From Actinoplanes sp. SE50/110 (lineage in GTDB: Bacteria; Actinomycetota; Actinomycetes; Mycobacteriales; Micromonosporaceae), in assembly GCF_900119315.1 (NCBI RefSeq), contig NZ_LT827010.1:5861001-5925000 (forward strand): a stretch of 64,000 nt of DNA, written 5' to 3'. The position numbers were made by a program, and so were the translations under genes. Shown here in pieces: positions 40,315-49,283 of the stretch (the first letter of the stretch is position 1; each line of letters starts with the position of its first letter). The notes beneath the pieces are model-generated. The model saw only the letters and a list, made by a program, of their open reading frames with translations. It had not been told where the DNA came from and ran no database searches.

Positions 40315-41550
40315 TCAGCCTTTCATCGCCGCGTTGCCGGCGTCCTGGGCCTTGCGCAGGCCGTCGGTGACGCCGGTCTGTCCGAGGAAGATCTGTTGCA
40401 GGATCGGCGTGTACGCGGTGCCACCCGCCCCGACGCGCGGACCGACCGGTGCGGGGAAGGTGGTGCCGGCCGCCGCGTCCAGGAAGGGCTTCAGGTCGAC
40501 GCCCCGTTTCCGCCAGTAGTCGACGAAGGCGGGCTGCGCGGCGGTCACGCCGGGGAACGCATACCCGCCCTCGGCGATCGGTTTCTGGCCGTCGGCCGAG
40601 CCGATCCACTTGAGCACCTCGACGGTGGCGTCCCGGTGCGGGGTCTTGGCGGAGGCGACCGCGGCGACGCCGTGCACCACGCTGACCCGTCCGGCCGGGC
40701 CCTGGGGCAGCGGGGCGATCCCCCACGGGAAGCCGGCGCCCTGCTGGATGGCCTTCAGGTTGTACGGTCCGGATTGGAACAACGCCAGTTTGCCCTGGGT
40801 GAACAGCTGGGTGGTCTTGTCGCCGTTGGTGTTGGTGTCCGCCGCGGACGGGGCCACGTGGTACTTGTTGATCAGATCCACCACGTACTGCACGGCCTGC
40901 ACCGTCCTGGGCTGGTCGGCGAAGTCGAAGGTGTCGCCGGACTGCCAGGTCCCGCCGTTGGAACCGACGAAGTCCCAGAGGATCGCCTGCTGGTCGAAGG
41001 CGGCGTTGTAGCCGAACGCGTTCGCGGCGGTGAGCTTGCGGGCGGCGGCGCGCAGCGGGTCGTCGGCGGCGGCCGGGTCCCAGCTGAGCGTGGCCGGATC
41101 GACGCCGGCCTTGGCGACCAGGTCTTTGTTGTAGTAGAGGGCGATCGAGTCCCACAGCTGCGGCACGCCCCACAGGGTGCCGCCCCGGGTGTAGAGGTCG
41201 ACGACGGATTTCGTCCAGTCCCCGGTGAAGTCGACGGGCAGCAGTTGCCTGTTGTCGGCGTACAACCCGAAATTGGAGGTGTTGGTCCAGAAGATGTCGG
41301 CGGCGGTGCCGGCGGCGATGTCGGCCGGCAGTTTGGTCCAGTAGTCGGCCCAGGGCACCAGCTGCACGTCGACGTGGATGGTGGGGTGTGCCTTCTCGAA
41401 GGTGGCGAAGGACTGCTGGTACGCCTCGGCCACCTGGTCGTCCCAGAGCCGGAAGGTGACCGTCGTCCTGCCGGAGCCGCTGTCGCCGGTGTCGGCGACC
41501 GAGCAGCCGGCCAGTGCCAGGATCATCAGGAACGCCAGGAACCGTCGCAT
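40315..41550 (-). CDS. ABC importer substrate-binding lipoprotein
   Basis: A 411-residue family 1 sugar-binding lipoprotein. The signal is MRRFLAFLMILALAGC with the lipobox Cys near residue 16. The body shows VTFRLWDDQVAEAYQQSFAT, DIFWTNTSNFGLYADNRQL and FPWGIAPLPQGPAGRVSVVH, all typical. ATG 41550 is preferred; GTG 41559 overlaps the permease stop and is an alternative. Ligand is probably a beta-glucoside or another disaccharide handled by the GH4 enzyme. Confidence 0.88.
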   Translation of the reverse strand: MRRFLAFLMILALAGCSVADTGDSGSGRTTVTFRLWDDQVAEAYQQSFATFEKAHPTIHVDVQLVPWADYWTKLPADIAAGTAADIFWTNTSNFGLYADNRQLLPVDFTGDWTKSVVDLYTRGGTLWGVPQLWDSIALYYNKDLVAKAGVDPATLSWDPAAADDPLRAAARKLTAANAFGYNAAFDQQAILWDFVGSNGGTWQSGDTFDFADQPRTVQAVQYVVDLINKYHVAPSAADTNTNGDKTTQLFTQGKLALFQSGPYNLKAIQQGAGFPWGIAPLPQGPAGRVSVVHGVAAVASAKTPHRDATVEVLKWIGSADGQKPIAEGGYAFPGVTAAQPAFVDYWRKRGVDLKPFLDAAAGTTFPAPVGPRVGAGGTAYTPILQQIFLGQTGVTDGLRKAQDAGNAAMKG

Positions 41551-41555
41551 GAGCC

Positions 41556-42371
41556 TCACCTCATCCCGGTGATGGTGATCGATCGGACGATGTGTTTCTG
41601 GAAGATCGCGAAGATCAGCAGCAACGGCATGGTGGCGAGCGTGGTCGCGGCCGTCACCAGGGTCCAGTTGCCGTGGTACTGACTCTGCAGGCCGGCGACC
41701 GCGACGGTGAGCACCTGCCAGCGCACCCCGCTGGTGATCACCAGGGGCCAGAGGAAGTCGTTCCAGTGGGTGACCACCGTGATGATCAGCAGGGTGGCCA
41801 GGATCGGGCGGCTCAGCGGGACGATGACGTGGCGCAGCACCCGCGGGTGGCCGGCGCCGTCGATCCGGGCGGCGTCCAGCAGCTCCTGCGGGACGGCCCG
41901 GAAGAACTGGCGGAGCAGGAAGATCGCATACGGTGAGCCGAACATCGAGGGCAGCACGATGCCCCAGAACGTGTCGGTCAGTCCGGCCTGACTGAGCAGC
42001 ACGAACCGGGGCACCAGGACGGCCACGATCGGCACCATCAGGGTGGCGAGGTAGAGCCAGAAGAGCGCGTCACGGCCCGGGAAGTCGAGGCGGGCGAACG
42101 CGTACGCCGCGAGGACCGAGCAGGTCAGCTGTCCGATCACGACGATCAGCACCACCTGGACGGTGATCACCAGCGGTGGGATCAGGGTGTGCCCGCCGAC
42201 GATCAGCTCGGCGTAGTTCGCCCCGGTCGGCGGGTCGGGCGGGGCGAGCGGCGGCTGCTGGGCGAACTGCCGCGCGGTCTTCACCGAGGTCTGCACGCTC
42301 ATCAGGTAGGGAGCGAGGATCAGCACGGCCCCGGCGGCCAGCGCGAGATAGGTGAGCACGGCCCGGCGCAT
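41556..42371 (-). CDS. Sugar ABC importer permease (MalG type)
   Basis: A 271-residue inner-membrane permease with six hydrophobic segments. The EAA loop is ELLDAARIDGAGHPRVLRHV near residue 170, and the C-terminus ends in SITITGMR. The long upstream frame is read through in another gene; ATG 42371 directly follows the first permease stop. Part of the kinase-to-GH4 operon. Confidence 0.88.
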   Translation of the reverse strand: MRRAVLTYLALAAGAVLILAPYLMSVQTSVKTARQFAQQPPLAPPDPPTGANYAELIVGGHTLIPPLVITVQVVLIVVIGQLTCSVLAAYAFARLDFPGRDALFWLYLATLMVPIVAVLVPRFVLLSQAGLTDTFWGIVLPSMFGSPYAIFLLRQFFRAVPQELLDAARIDGAGHPRVLRHVIVPLSRPILATLLIITVVTHWNDFLWPLVITSGVRWQVLTVAVAGLQSQYHGNWTLVTAATTLATMPLLLIFAIFQKHIVRSITITGMR

Positions 42372-42373
42372 CC

Positions 42374-43243
42374 TCACCCCACCTCGTAGGTCGTGCGGCG
42401 GCGGAAATACGACTGCTGGGCCACGGTGACCGTGATCAGCAGCAGGAACAGCAGCACCGACATGGCCGCGGCGCGCCCCATCCGGAAGTCGACGAACGCC
42501 TCCCGGTAGATCGCGTACGCCACCACCTCGGTGCGCCCGGCCGGGCCGCCCTGGGTCATCGCGTACACCGTGTCGAACACCTGGAAGCTGTTGATCACCC
42601 CGGTGGCCAGCACGAAGAACATGGTGGGCCGCAGCAGCGGCAGCGTGATCCGGCGGAACGCCTGCCACGGGCCGGCGCCGTCGATCCGGGCCGCCTCGGC
42701 GTACTGCGCCGGGATCCCGGCGAGACCGGCCAGGAAGAACAGCGCCACGTAGCCCACATTGGTCCAGACGGTGACCGCGGCGACCGCGGGCAGCGCCAGG
42801 GCGGGGCTGGTCAGCCACTCGACCCGGTGGCCGAGCAGCTGGTTCACCGCGCCGTCGGACGGGTCGAGCAGCCAGCGCCAGACGACGCCCAGCGCCAGCG
42901 GCGCGCTGATCCACGGCAGCACCAGGATCGCCCGGAAGACGGTGGAGCCGGGCAACCGCTGGTCGAGCAGCAGCGCGGCGGCCAACCCGAGCCCGGTCTG
43001 CAGCGGGATGACCAGCAGCACGAAGACCGCGGTGACGGCGAGTGAGCGGCCGAACGCCGGGTCGGTGAGGATCGAGGAGTAGTTGTCCAGCGCCGCCCAG
43101 CGGGCCGGGCTGACCAGGTCCCACCGGGTGAGGCTGATGCCCACCACGACCAGGACCGGGAGCAGCAGGAAACCGCCGACGCCGACCAGGCTGGGCGCGA
43201 GGAACGCCCACCCGGCCAGGGTGTCGCGACGGTCAGCCGGCAT
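42374..43243 (-). CDS. Sugar ABC importer permease (MalF type)
   Basis: A 289-residue permease starting MPADRRDTLAGWAFLAPSLV with six hydrophobic segments. The EAA loop is YAEAARIDGAGPWQAFRRIT near residue 192. It overlaps the kinase gene by 11 bp upstream and lies 2 bp from the second permease, so translation is coupled. Confidence 0.9.
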   Translation of the reverse strand: MPADRRDTLAGWAFLAPSLVGVGGFLLLPVLVVVGISLTRWDLVSPARWAALDNYSSILTDPAFGRSLAVTAVFVLLVIPLQTGLGLAAALLLDQRLPGSTVFRAILVLPWISAPLALGVVWRWLLDPSDGAVNQLLGHRVEWLTSPALALPAVAAVTVWTNVGYVALFFLAGLAGIPAQYAEAARIDGAGPWQAFRRITLPLLRPTMFFVLATGVINSFQVFDTVYAMTQGGPAGRTEVVAYAIYREAFVDFRMGRAAAMSVLLFLLLITVTVAQQSYFRRRTTYEVG

Positions 43244-44294
43244 GCGCGTCGGAGAGCCGGGCGATGGTGGCGGTGGCCCGATGCACGGCGTTGCGCCGGC
43301 CGGGCGGAATCACCTCGGGCAGGAACGCGTAGCGCCGGGCCAACTCGCCCTCGCTGGACTCGGGGTGCCGGCTCTGCGCGGCGAACCGGGTGACCTCCCA
43401 CCAGTCGGCGATGTCGCCCCAGCCGGGCGCCGAGAGCGAGCCGCCGAAGTGCTGCACGGAGAGCGCCGCGACCAGGTTGGCGAAGGCGATCCGGTCGGCG
43501 AGCGGCCAGCCGCCGACGGTGCCGGTGATGAAGCCGGCGGTGAACACGTCACCGGCGCCGGTCGGGTCGAGCGCCTCGACCGGCACGCCCGGCACGGTGG
43601 CGACCTCGCCGGTGGCCGAGTCGACGGCGAGGGCGCCCTCCGAGCCGTCGGTGACCACCACGATCGGCACCAGGCCGGCCAGTTTGTCGAGCGCCTCGGC
43701 GGGGGTGCCGGTGCGGGTGTAGCGCATCGCCTCGACCGCGTTGGGCAGGAAGGCGTGGCAGTCGGGCAGCACCGACAGCGCGTCGAAGGACCACTGGTCG
43801 GTCTCGTCCCAGCCGACGTCGGCGAAGATCAGTGTGCCGTTCCGCGCCGCCCGGGGCACCCAGCCGGTGCCCGGGCCGCCCAGGCTGACCGCCGCGGCCA
43901 GCGCCGGGGGCAGGCCGTTGACCAGGCCCTCGTCGTCGGTGGGCAGCGGATGCTCGTGGGTGACCATGCTGCGGTCGCGGTCGTAGGCCAGTGAGACGGT
44001 GACCGGCGAGTGCCAGCCGTCCAGCCGCCGGGATGCGGAGAGATCGATTCCCTCCTGCCGGCTGAGCACCTGGTGACAGAATTCGCCGTAGGCGTCGGTG
44101 CTCAGCGCGGTGCCGAGGCCGGTGCGCAGGCCGAGGCGGCTGGCGGCGACGGCGAGATTCGCCACCCCGCCCGGGCACGAGCCCATCCCGGAGGCGCGCA
44201 CCTCGGTGCCGGGCCCGGGGAGCTCCCGCAGGCCGGTGAAGATGACATCGAGGAACACCATCCCGGGTACGAACAGATCGAGCTGGCGCGCCAT
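43233..44294 (-). CDS. PfkB-family carbohydrate kinase
   Basis: A 353-residue ribokinase-like sugar kinase. The N-terminal GGVANLAVAASRLGLRTGLG is the first PfkB signature; ALDPTGAGDVFTAGF near residue 247 is the second, with the catalytic Asp. It opens the operon with the importer and the GH4 enzyme. If GH4 needs a 6-phospho substrate and no PTS is present, this kinase may phosphorylate the imported disaccharide or the released sugar. GGAGG is 12 bases before the ATG. Confidence 0.9.
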   Translation of the reverse strand: MARQLDLFVPGMVFLDVIFTGLRELPGPGTEVRASGMGSCPGGVANLAVAASRLGLRTGLGTALSTDAYGEFCHQVLSRQEGIDLSASRRLDGWHSPVTVSLAYDRDRSMVTHEHPLPTDDEGLVNGLPPALAAAVSLGGPGTGWVPRAARNGTLIFADVGWDETDQWSFDALSVLPDCHAFLPNAVEAMRYTRTGTPAEALDKLAGLVPIVVVTDGSEGALAVDSATGEVATVPGVPVEALDPTGAGDVFTAGFITGTVGGWPLADRIAFANLVAALSVQHFGGSLSAPGWGDIADWWEVTRFAAQSRHPESSEGELARRYAFLPEVIPPGRRNAVHRATATIARLSDAHAG

Positions 44295-44337
44295 TGGCCG
44301 ATCTTACCTCCGTCCCGATAGGGGCAGTGGTGATTGA

Positions 44338-44733
44338 TCACCGGGTGCGGCGCACGTCTCTCTGTGCCGCACGCAGCGCGTCGACGTGCCGGTCGGTGCC
44401 CGGCGGATGCCGCTGGTCCAGCATCTGCCACGCCTCGTCCAAGGCTTGGGACAGCTCCTGGATCCGGCCGGCGTGCTGGCGGCGGACGTCGTCGCGCACC
44501 TTCTCGATGCGCTGCAGCCAGCCCGCCCCGGACCGGCCGGGCGGATCGGGCGGTGACGGCGGCCGCAGCACGTCGGCGGCCGGGACGATGGCGGCGATCG
44601 GGCGGCCGCCGTCGACCACCACGGTCACCTGGCCGGTCAGGCCGGTGAGCCGGACCAGCTGCTGGAAACGCAGGCGGGTCTCGGCGATGGACAGCTCGAT
44701 GCGCCGGCGGATCGGCGTTGCGGGTTCTCCCAT
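44338..44733 (-). CDS. Phd/YefM-like protein with helical extension
   Basis: A 131-residue protein. The first 55 residues, including LSIAETRLRFQQLVRLTG and VTVVVDGGRPIAAIVPAADV, match the DNA-binding fold of Phd/YefM antitoxins. The remaining part is a charged helix-rich tail (LQRIEKVRDDVRRQHAGRI). No toxin gene adjoins it on the same strand; the next gene downstream is the PfkB kinase, 43 bp away. It may be an orphan regulator rather than an antitoxin. Confidence 0.6.
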   Translation of the reverse strand: MGEPATPIRRRIELSIAETRLRFQQLVRLTGLTGQVTVVVDGGRPIAAIVPAADVLRPPSPPDPPGRSGAGWLQRIEKVRDDVRRQHAGRIQELSQALDEAWQMLDQRHPPGTDRHVDALRAAQRDVRRTR

Positions 44734-44783
44734 GTCCCGATGATGCGCGCGGGGTATGACACTTTTCGGCTACCGTCCCCGGA

Positions 44784-45410
44784 GTGACGACAGAGGACTT
44801 CCCCACCGCCGGCGACGTCCGCGCCGTGACCCGGCGGGCGGTCGCCGCGCTGCGCACCGTCGCGGCCGAGGACTGGCACGCCACCACTGCCGGCGATCTC
44901 ACCTGGAGCTGCTGGGAGACGGTCGAGCACGTCGCCGACGACCTGTTCGCCTACGCCGGCCAGCTCGCCGCCGACCGGCCGCCGGTCGACCGGTACGTCG
45001 CGTGGGGCTGGCGGAGGTCCCGGCCGGACGCCCCCGCGCTGACCGTCCACGCCGACCCCGAGCAGGGCACCGAGGGCCTGTTGCGGGTCCTGGAGGCGGC
45101 CGGCGGCCTGCTCGCCGCGGTCGTCGAGGTGAGCCCGGCCGACCGGCGCGGCTTCCATCCGTTCGGGGTGTCCGACGCCGCCGGGTTCGCCGCGATGGGC
45201 ATCACCGAGGTCCTGGTCCACCTGCACGACATCGCGGCGACGCTGAAGTTCGACTGGACCCCCGATCCGGGCGTGTCGGCCCGGGTGCTGGCCCGGATCT
45301 TCCCGGACGCCCCGGCCGGCCACGAGCCGTGGCCCGCCCTGCTCTGGTGCACCGGCCGCATCGAGCTGCCCGGCCGGTCCCGCCGGACCGCATGGCGGTG
45401 GCACGCCTAG
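44784..45410 (+). CDS. DinB/maleylpyruvate-isomerase-like protein
   Basis: A 208-residue protein with a four-helix DinB-like fold that often uses mycothiol in actinomycetes. Metal-ligand histidines are expected in CWETVEHVADDLFAYAGQL and ITEVLVHLHDIAATL; both are present. It starts with GTG 50 bp from the divergent Phd-like gene. Catalysed reaction unknown. Confidence 0.72.
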   Translation: MTTEDFPTAGDVRAVTRRAVAALRTVAAEDWHATTAGDLTWSCWETVEHVADDLFAYAGQLAADRPPVDRYVAWGWRRSRPDAPALTVHADPEQGTEGLLRVLEAAGGLLAAVVEVSPADRRGFHPFGVSDAAGFAAMGITEVLVHLHDIAATLKFDWTPDPGVSARVLARIFPDAPAGHEPWPALLWCTGRIELPGRSRRTAWRWHA

Positions 45411-45974
45411 GGAGTCCGGCTGACGCCGCCGTGGGAAAGAAGCTGACGCCGCCGCGGGAAGGAAACCGTCAGCCCGCGGCGGGGACCGCGCGAAGCGGAG
45501 ATGGCGTCGCGACGCGGCAGACGGCGCGGGGAGGCCGGCCGGCCGGCACCCGGTTCCGCATGTGCCCGCAGCCATCCCGCATACCCGGGATCGCGACGCA
45601 GAGTCTCCAGATGGGTGGCGATGGCGAAGCCGAACACACGTGTCGCAGAGGAGGCCGCCGGGCTGTCCGGATGCCATCCGAGCCAGTGGCGCCACCGTAA
45701 CGGAGCGCCCCGCAGGGGACGCAGAGCCAGGGCGGGTGGCAGCCGCCGCTCACTTCGCGCAACTCGGCGGTCGTATGCAGAGGCAACTCGGCCGCCGGGC
45801 GATCGCCACGGCGTGCCCCCACCAGCGGCCGGTCGACGATCACCGGTGAGCTGCGCGGCCTGCACAGCCGGCTGGCAGAGCGGTGGACCGGGACATCACT
45901 GCTCCGCGCCTTCGCATCGCAGCTGCACCCCGGCATCGCCCCAGGGCCGGGGCGGTCGGATCGGCGCTGAGCGG
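45411..45974. other. 564-bp stretch without an intact gene
   Basis: Holds a probable LysR C-terminal remnant on the minus strand (45560-45742) and a direct repeat of the word AAGCTGACGCCGCC near 45420-45450. The rest shows disrupted frames on both strands, as expected for decayed coding DNA. Confidence 0.5.
45560..45742 (-). pseudogene. C-terminal remnant of a LysR-type regulator
   Basis: One minus-strand frame encodes LPPALALRPLRGAPLRWRHW followed by LGWHPDSPAAS and later RRDPGYAGWLRAH. The pattern GWHPDSPAA followed about 30 residues later by R-x-P-x-YA-x-WL is what I recall from the C-terminal ends of actinomycete LysR regulators. Upstream of this piece the frame is lost and no helix-turn-helix can be found, so the gene is broken. 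Assignment rests on memory of the family, not on a search. Confidence 0.4.
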
Positions 45975-46484
45975 CTAGGGGCGCCGGTGCCGCAGCAGCG
46001 CCTCCATCGCCTCGTCGGCGCTGTCGCTGAGCACCGCCAGGTCCACCCCGGTGTAGATGCGCCGCCGGGTGTCCACCACGCAGTGCGCCCCGAGCATCAG
46101 CCCGCCCGGGGTCACCAGCGGCACCCCGAAATAGCTGCGCAGCCCGGCGGTGGCCAGGAACGGGTTGGCCGCGTACTGCGGGTCGTCGCTGAAGTCGGCG
46201 ACGCAGTACGGCTCGCCTTTCAGCACGGTCCGGCTGCACACCGCCCACTCGGCGGCCGCGCCCTGCGCCACCGCGACCCAGTCGCCCAGCCCGTACTCCC
46301 CGATGATCTGCTGGGCGTCCGCGCCCAGCACCGACACCAGCGAGGCCGGCGCGTCCAGCAGTTTGGCGCTGCGCTGGGCCACCTCGTCCAGGGCGGCGCG
46401 CAGCCGGTCCGAGCCGAGGTCGTAGCGGGCCAGCTCGATCAGACGGGCGGGATCGGCGAGACGGTCGTAGAGATCGGTTCTCAT
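45975..46484 (-). CDS. GAF-domain protein
   Basis: A 169-residue soluble protein that is almost entirely one GAF domain: LDEVAQRSAKLLDAPASLVS at the start, then IIGEYGLGDWVAVAQGAAAE, VCSRTVLKGEPYCVADFSDD and RSYFGVPLVTPGGLMLGAHC. The Cys-containing VCSRTVL and YCVAD segments are typical of small-molecule or redox-sensing GAF proteins. It lies 12 bp after the chemoreceptor gene, so it probably works with it. No output domain. Confidence 0.85.
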   Translation of the reverse strand: MRTDLYDRLADPARLIELARYDLGSDRLRAALDEVAQRSAKLLDAPASLVSVLGADAQQIIGEYGLGDWVAVAQGAAAEWAVCSRTVLKGEPYCVADFSDDPQYAANPFLATAGLRSYFGVPLVTPGGLMLGAHCVVDTRRRIYTGVDLAVLSDSADEAMEALLRHRRP

Positions 46485-46496
46485 GACACCCCCGGG

Positions 46497-48086
46497 CTAG
46501 TGGCGGAAGCCGCCGACGAGCGTGGTCAGATCGCCGGCCAGCCGGGTCAAGTCTGCCGCGGCCTGCTGCGTGGTGCGGGCCCCCTCGGCCGTGGCGGCCG
46601 CCACTTCCGCCACGGTGGTGACGGTCCGGGCCACCTCGCCGCTGCCGGCCGCGGCCTCGGCCACCGACCGGCTCATCTCGCCGGTGGTGGCGGTCTGCTC
46701 CTCGACCGCCGACGCGATCGTCGTGGTGTAGTCGCCGATCCGCTGGATCACCTCGGTGATCTCGCCGATCGCCGCGGTCGCCGAGGTGCTCGACGCCTGG
46801 ATCGCGGTGATCCGCGCGGTGATCTCCTCGGTCGCCTTGGCGGTCTGCTGGGACAGCTCCTTGACCTCGCCGGCCACCACCGCGAAGCCCTTGCCGAGCT
46901 CGCCGGCCCGGGCCGCCTCGATGGTCGCGTTCAGCGCGAGCAGGTTGGTCTGCTCGGCGATCGAGGTGATCAGCCGGACCACGTCGCCGATCTCGGCGCT
47001 GGCCGCGCCCAGCTCGGCGACCTGCTGGTTGGTGCGCTCGGCCACGCTCATCCCCTCGTTGGCCACCCGCGCCGCCTCGGCCGCGTTGGAGGCGATCTCG
47101 GTGATCGACGCGCTCATCTGCTCGGCACCGGCCGCGATCGACTGGACGCCGACGTTGACCTCGTCGCTGGCCGAGCTGGCCGAGGTGGCCTGCTGCGCCA
47201 CGTCGCCGGCGCCGCTCTGCAGCTGCGAGCTGACCGTGCTGAGCTCCTCGGAGGCGCCGGCGAGGGTGACCGCCGACTCGCCGATGGTGCTGACCGCGTC
47301 GCGCAGCCGCTGCACCGCGGCGTCCAGCGCCCGGCTCATCCGGCCCGGCTCGTCGGCCGAGGTGATCCCGGTGCTGCGGGTCAGGTCGCCGGCCGCGAGC
47401 GCCTCACACACCGCGGTCACCTGGCGCAGCGACCGCACGATGCCCCGGGCCACCATCAGGCCCAGCAGCAGGGCGGCCACGATGCCGACGACCAGGATGA
47501 CGATCTGCTGCAGCCGGTTCTGCCGGTACGAGGTGCGCGCCCCCTCCGCGGCGCTTTCCGCGTCGGCCCGTTCCGCCTTGTTGAGATCGCCCAGGTTCGC
47601 CTTGATCGTATCCACCAGCGGTAACACCTGATCGGCCCGGACCTGCTGCCACTGGGTCACCTTGTTCGCCCGGGACAGCGGGATCAGCTGGCTCTGGGCG
47701 ACGTCGACATATTTCTGCCAGGTGTCGTTCAGGCTGGCCACGATGACCGGGGTGCCGGCCGGATCGGTGGCCGCGTAATCCTTGAGCGCCGTGGCGACGT
47801 CATCGAAGTCGGTCGTGATCTCCTGCTCATACTTCGCCTTGTTCGCGGCGTCGGTGTAGATCACGTGGTTCACCAGGTCCAGCCGAGCCTGGTTGATCGC
47901 GGTCTGGATCCGCCCCAGCACTGACGCGCTGGTCACGTTGTCGGAGTAGATCTCGTCCGCGGTGTTGCTGGCCCGGTTCAGCGAACTCAGCCCGGTCACC
48001 CCGATGACCAGGGCGATCACCGCGGCGACACAGATCGCCGCCATGATCTTGACGTTGACGCTGAGATCCGCCCAGAACCGCTTCAT
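46497..48086 (-). CDS. Methyl-accepting chemotaxis protein
   Basis: A 529-residue chemoreceptor. A first membrane segment (IMAAICVAAVIALVIGVTGL, about 14-33) and a second (QQIVILVVGIVAALLLGLMV, about 178-198) flank a four-helix-bundle sensor domain. A HAMP domain follows, then the signalling domain with the hairpin tip EQTNLLALNATIEAARAGEL and a long coiled coil. The Actinoplanes lineage has motile spores, which fits. ATG 48086 follows a poor ribosome site; the frame upstream is open but carries no domain. Downstream GAF gene is linked. Confidence 0.93.
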   Translation of the reverse strand: MKRFWADLSVNVKIMAAICVAAVIALVIGVTGLSSLNRASNTADEIYSDNVTSASVLGRIQTAINQARLDLVNHVIYTDAANKAKYEQEITTDFDDVATALKDYAATDPAGTPVIVASLNDTWQKYVDVAQSQLIPLSRANKVTQWQQVRADQVLPLVDTIKANLGDLNKAERADAESAAEGARTSYRQNRLQQIVILVVGIVAALLLGLMVARGIVRSLRQVTAVCEALAAGDLTRSTGITSADEPGRMSRALDAAVQRLRDAVSTIGESAVTLAGASEELSTVSSQLQSGAGDVAQQATSASSASDEVNVGVQSIAAGAEQMSASITEIASNAAEAARVANEGMSVAERTNQQVAELGAASAEIGDVVRLITSIAEQTNLLALNATIEAARAGELGKGFAVVAGEVKELSQQTAKATEEITARITAIQASSTSATAAIGEITEVIQRIGDYTTTIASAVEEQTATTGEMSRSVAEAAAGSGEVARTVTTVAEVAAATAEGARTTQQAAADLTRLAGDLTTLVGGFRH

Positions 48087-48319
48087 ATCAGATGATTCGG
48101 CAACCTCCGGCGCCTGCTGAGCGCCGCACCGGCCAGGTCCCCGACGGCCCGGGCCGCTTCGATGGCGGCGGTACGCATGAGCCACCCCAGCCCGCGGACC
48201 CCGCCGCCCCGGGTGGTGCGCACCGGTCGGCGCCACCCGCCGGCGTACCGGCGCATCGCTCTGACCGGGAGCCCGCCGCGGATCTGAGCCCCGGAGAAGC
48301 CGGGCGCGCAGCGCGCCTC

Positions 48320-49114
48320 CTAGCGGGGTGGCAGTGCCCGGCGGAACGCGTCGCGCACCCTCTCGTCCCGGTCCAGGATCGCGAAGATCACCCGGTCGAA
48401 CCACGGGCTCGCCCGCAGCGCCTCGGCGAACGCCGCCGCCACCTCGGCCGGATCGTTGCCGAACACACCGCAGCCCCACGCCCCCAGCACCAGATCCCGG
48501 TGCCCGTGCGCGGCCGCGACCCGCAGCACCCGGGCCGCCCGGCGCGCCAGCACCGGCCGCACCCGCGGCAGGTGCTCCGGCTGGTTCAACCGGATCGCCG
48601 CCCGGTTCGGCGCGGCCGCCACCAGGAACGACACCGGATAGGGCGCGGACAGCAGCCGCCCCTTGTCATCGCGGAAGACCGGCACCGCCGGCGCGTAGAT
48701 GACCCGGTCGGTGTAGAGCAGCGACCGCTCGGCCCGATGATGGTCGTAGAACTCGCCGGCCGCGAGAAGACACGGATACAGCGCCGACCCGCGGGCCAGA
48801 CTCTCCTCCTGCGCCTGCGCGCCGTTGCGGAAGCCGCCACCCGGATTCCGCGCCGAAGCGAAGTTCAGCACCGCCGGAACCCCACCGGCCCGCCGCGCCG
48901 CCACCAGCGTCGACTCCCCGGTGATCTCGATCAGCGGCGCCGGGTTGTCGACGGAAGGCTCGCCCAGGTCCTCCCCGGGCAGGTGCAGCCGGGTCCCCGC
49001 CACCGCCCGCGCCACCTGCCCGGCGATCTCCACCCGCCCGTCCGGCCCGTCGTAGTGGCCGCGCTCCGCGATCCCCACCGTCTCCTGGGCGATCGCCCGC
49101 AACCTCGCACTCAC
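48320..49114 (-). CDS. TIGR02452-type PARG-like protein
   Basis: A 264-residue protein of the bacterial poly(ADP-ribose) glycohydrolase-like family. The signature GGG-x7-QEE is present as NPGGGFRNGAQAQEESLARG, preceded by VLNFASARNPGG; later LGAWGCGVFGNDP is the second macrodomain-type loop. Such enzymes remove ADP-ribose from modified molecules. GTG 49114 gives the usual start (VSARLRAIAQETVGIAERG); GTG 49144 is an alternative. Stands alone on its strand. Confidence 0.85.
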   Translation of the reverse strand: MSARLRAIAQETVGIAERGHYDGPDGRVEIAGQVARAVAGTRLHLPGEDLGEPSVDNPAPLIEITGESTLVAARRAGGVPAVLNFASARNPGGGFRNGAQAQEESLARGSALYPCLLAAGEFYDHHRAERSLLYTDRVIYAPAVPVFRDDKGRLLSAPYPVSFLVAAAPNRAAIRLNQPEHLPRVRPVLARRAARVLRVAAAHGHRDLVLGAWGCGVFGNDPAEVAAAFAEALRASPWFDRVIFAILDRDERVRDAFRRALPPR

Positions 49115-49283
49115 GCGCCGATCATTCCCCGCCGCCCCGCTCACCCGCGACCGGATTTCCGGCCCGGGCGCCAGCGGGCATCAGCCGGCGAACCCGCACC
49201 GGGACCTGCCGATGCAGCGATGCTCGCCGCGCCGCGTGCGCCGGCTCGCGGATGCGCCGTGCCGTCCGGTGATCTCCATCGGT

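Noticed and set aside
45812..45970. Plus-strand peptide ending GELRGLHSRLAERWTGTSLL and onward to a stop at 45970
   Set aside because: It looks protein-like but has no start codon in reach and no family I recognise; it may be a relic.
45501..47624. 707-codon plus-strand frame over the GAF and chemoreceptor genes
   Set aside because: Antisense shadow of two well-recognised minus-strand genes.
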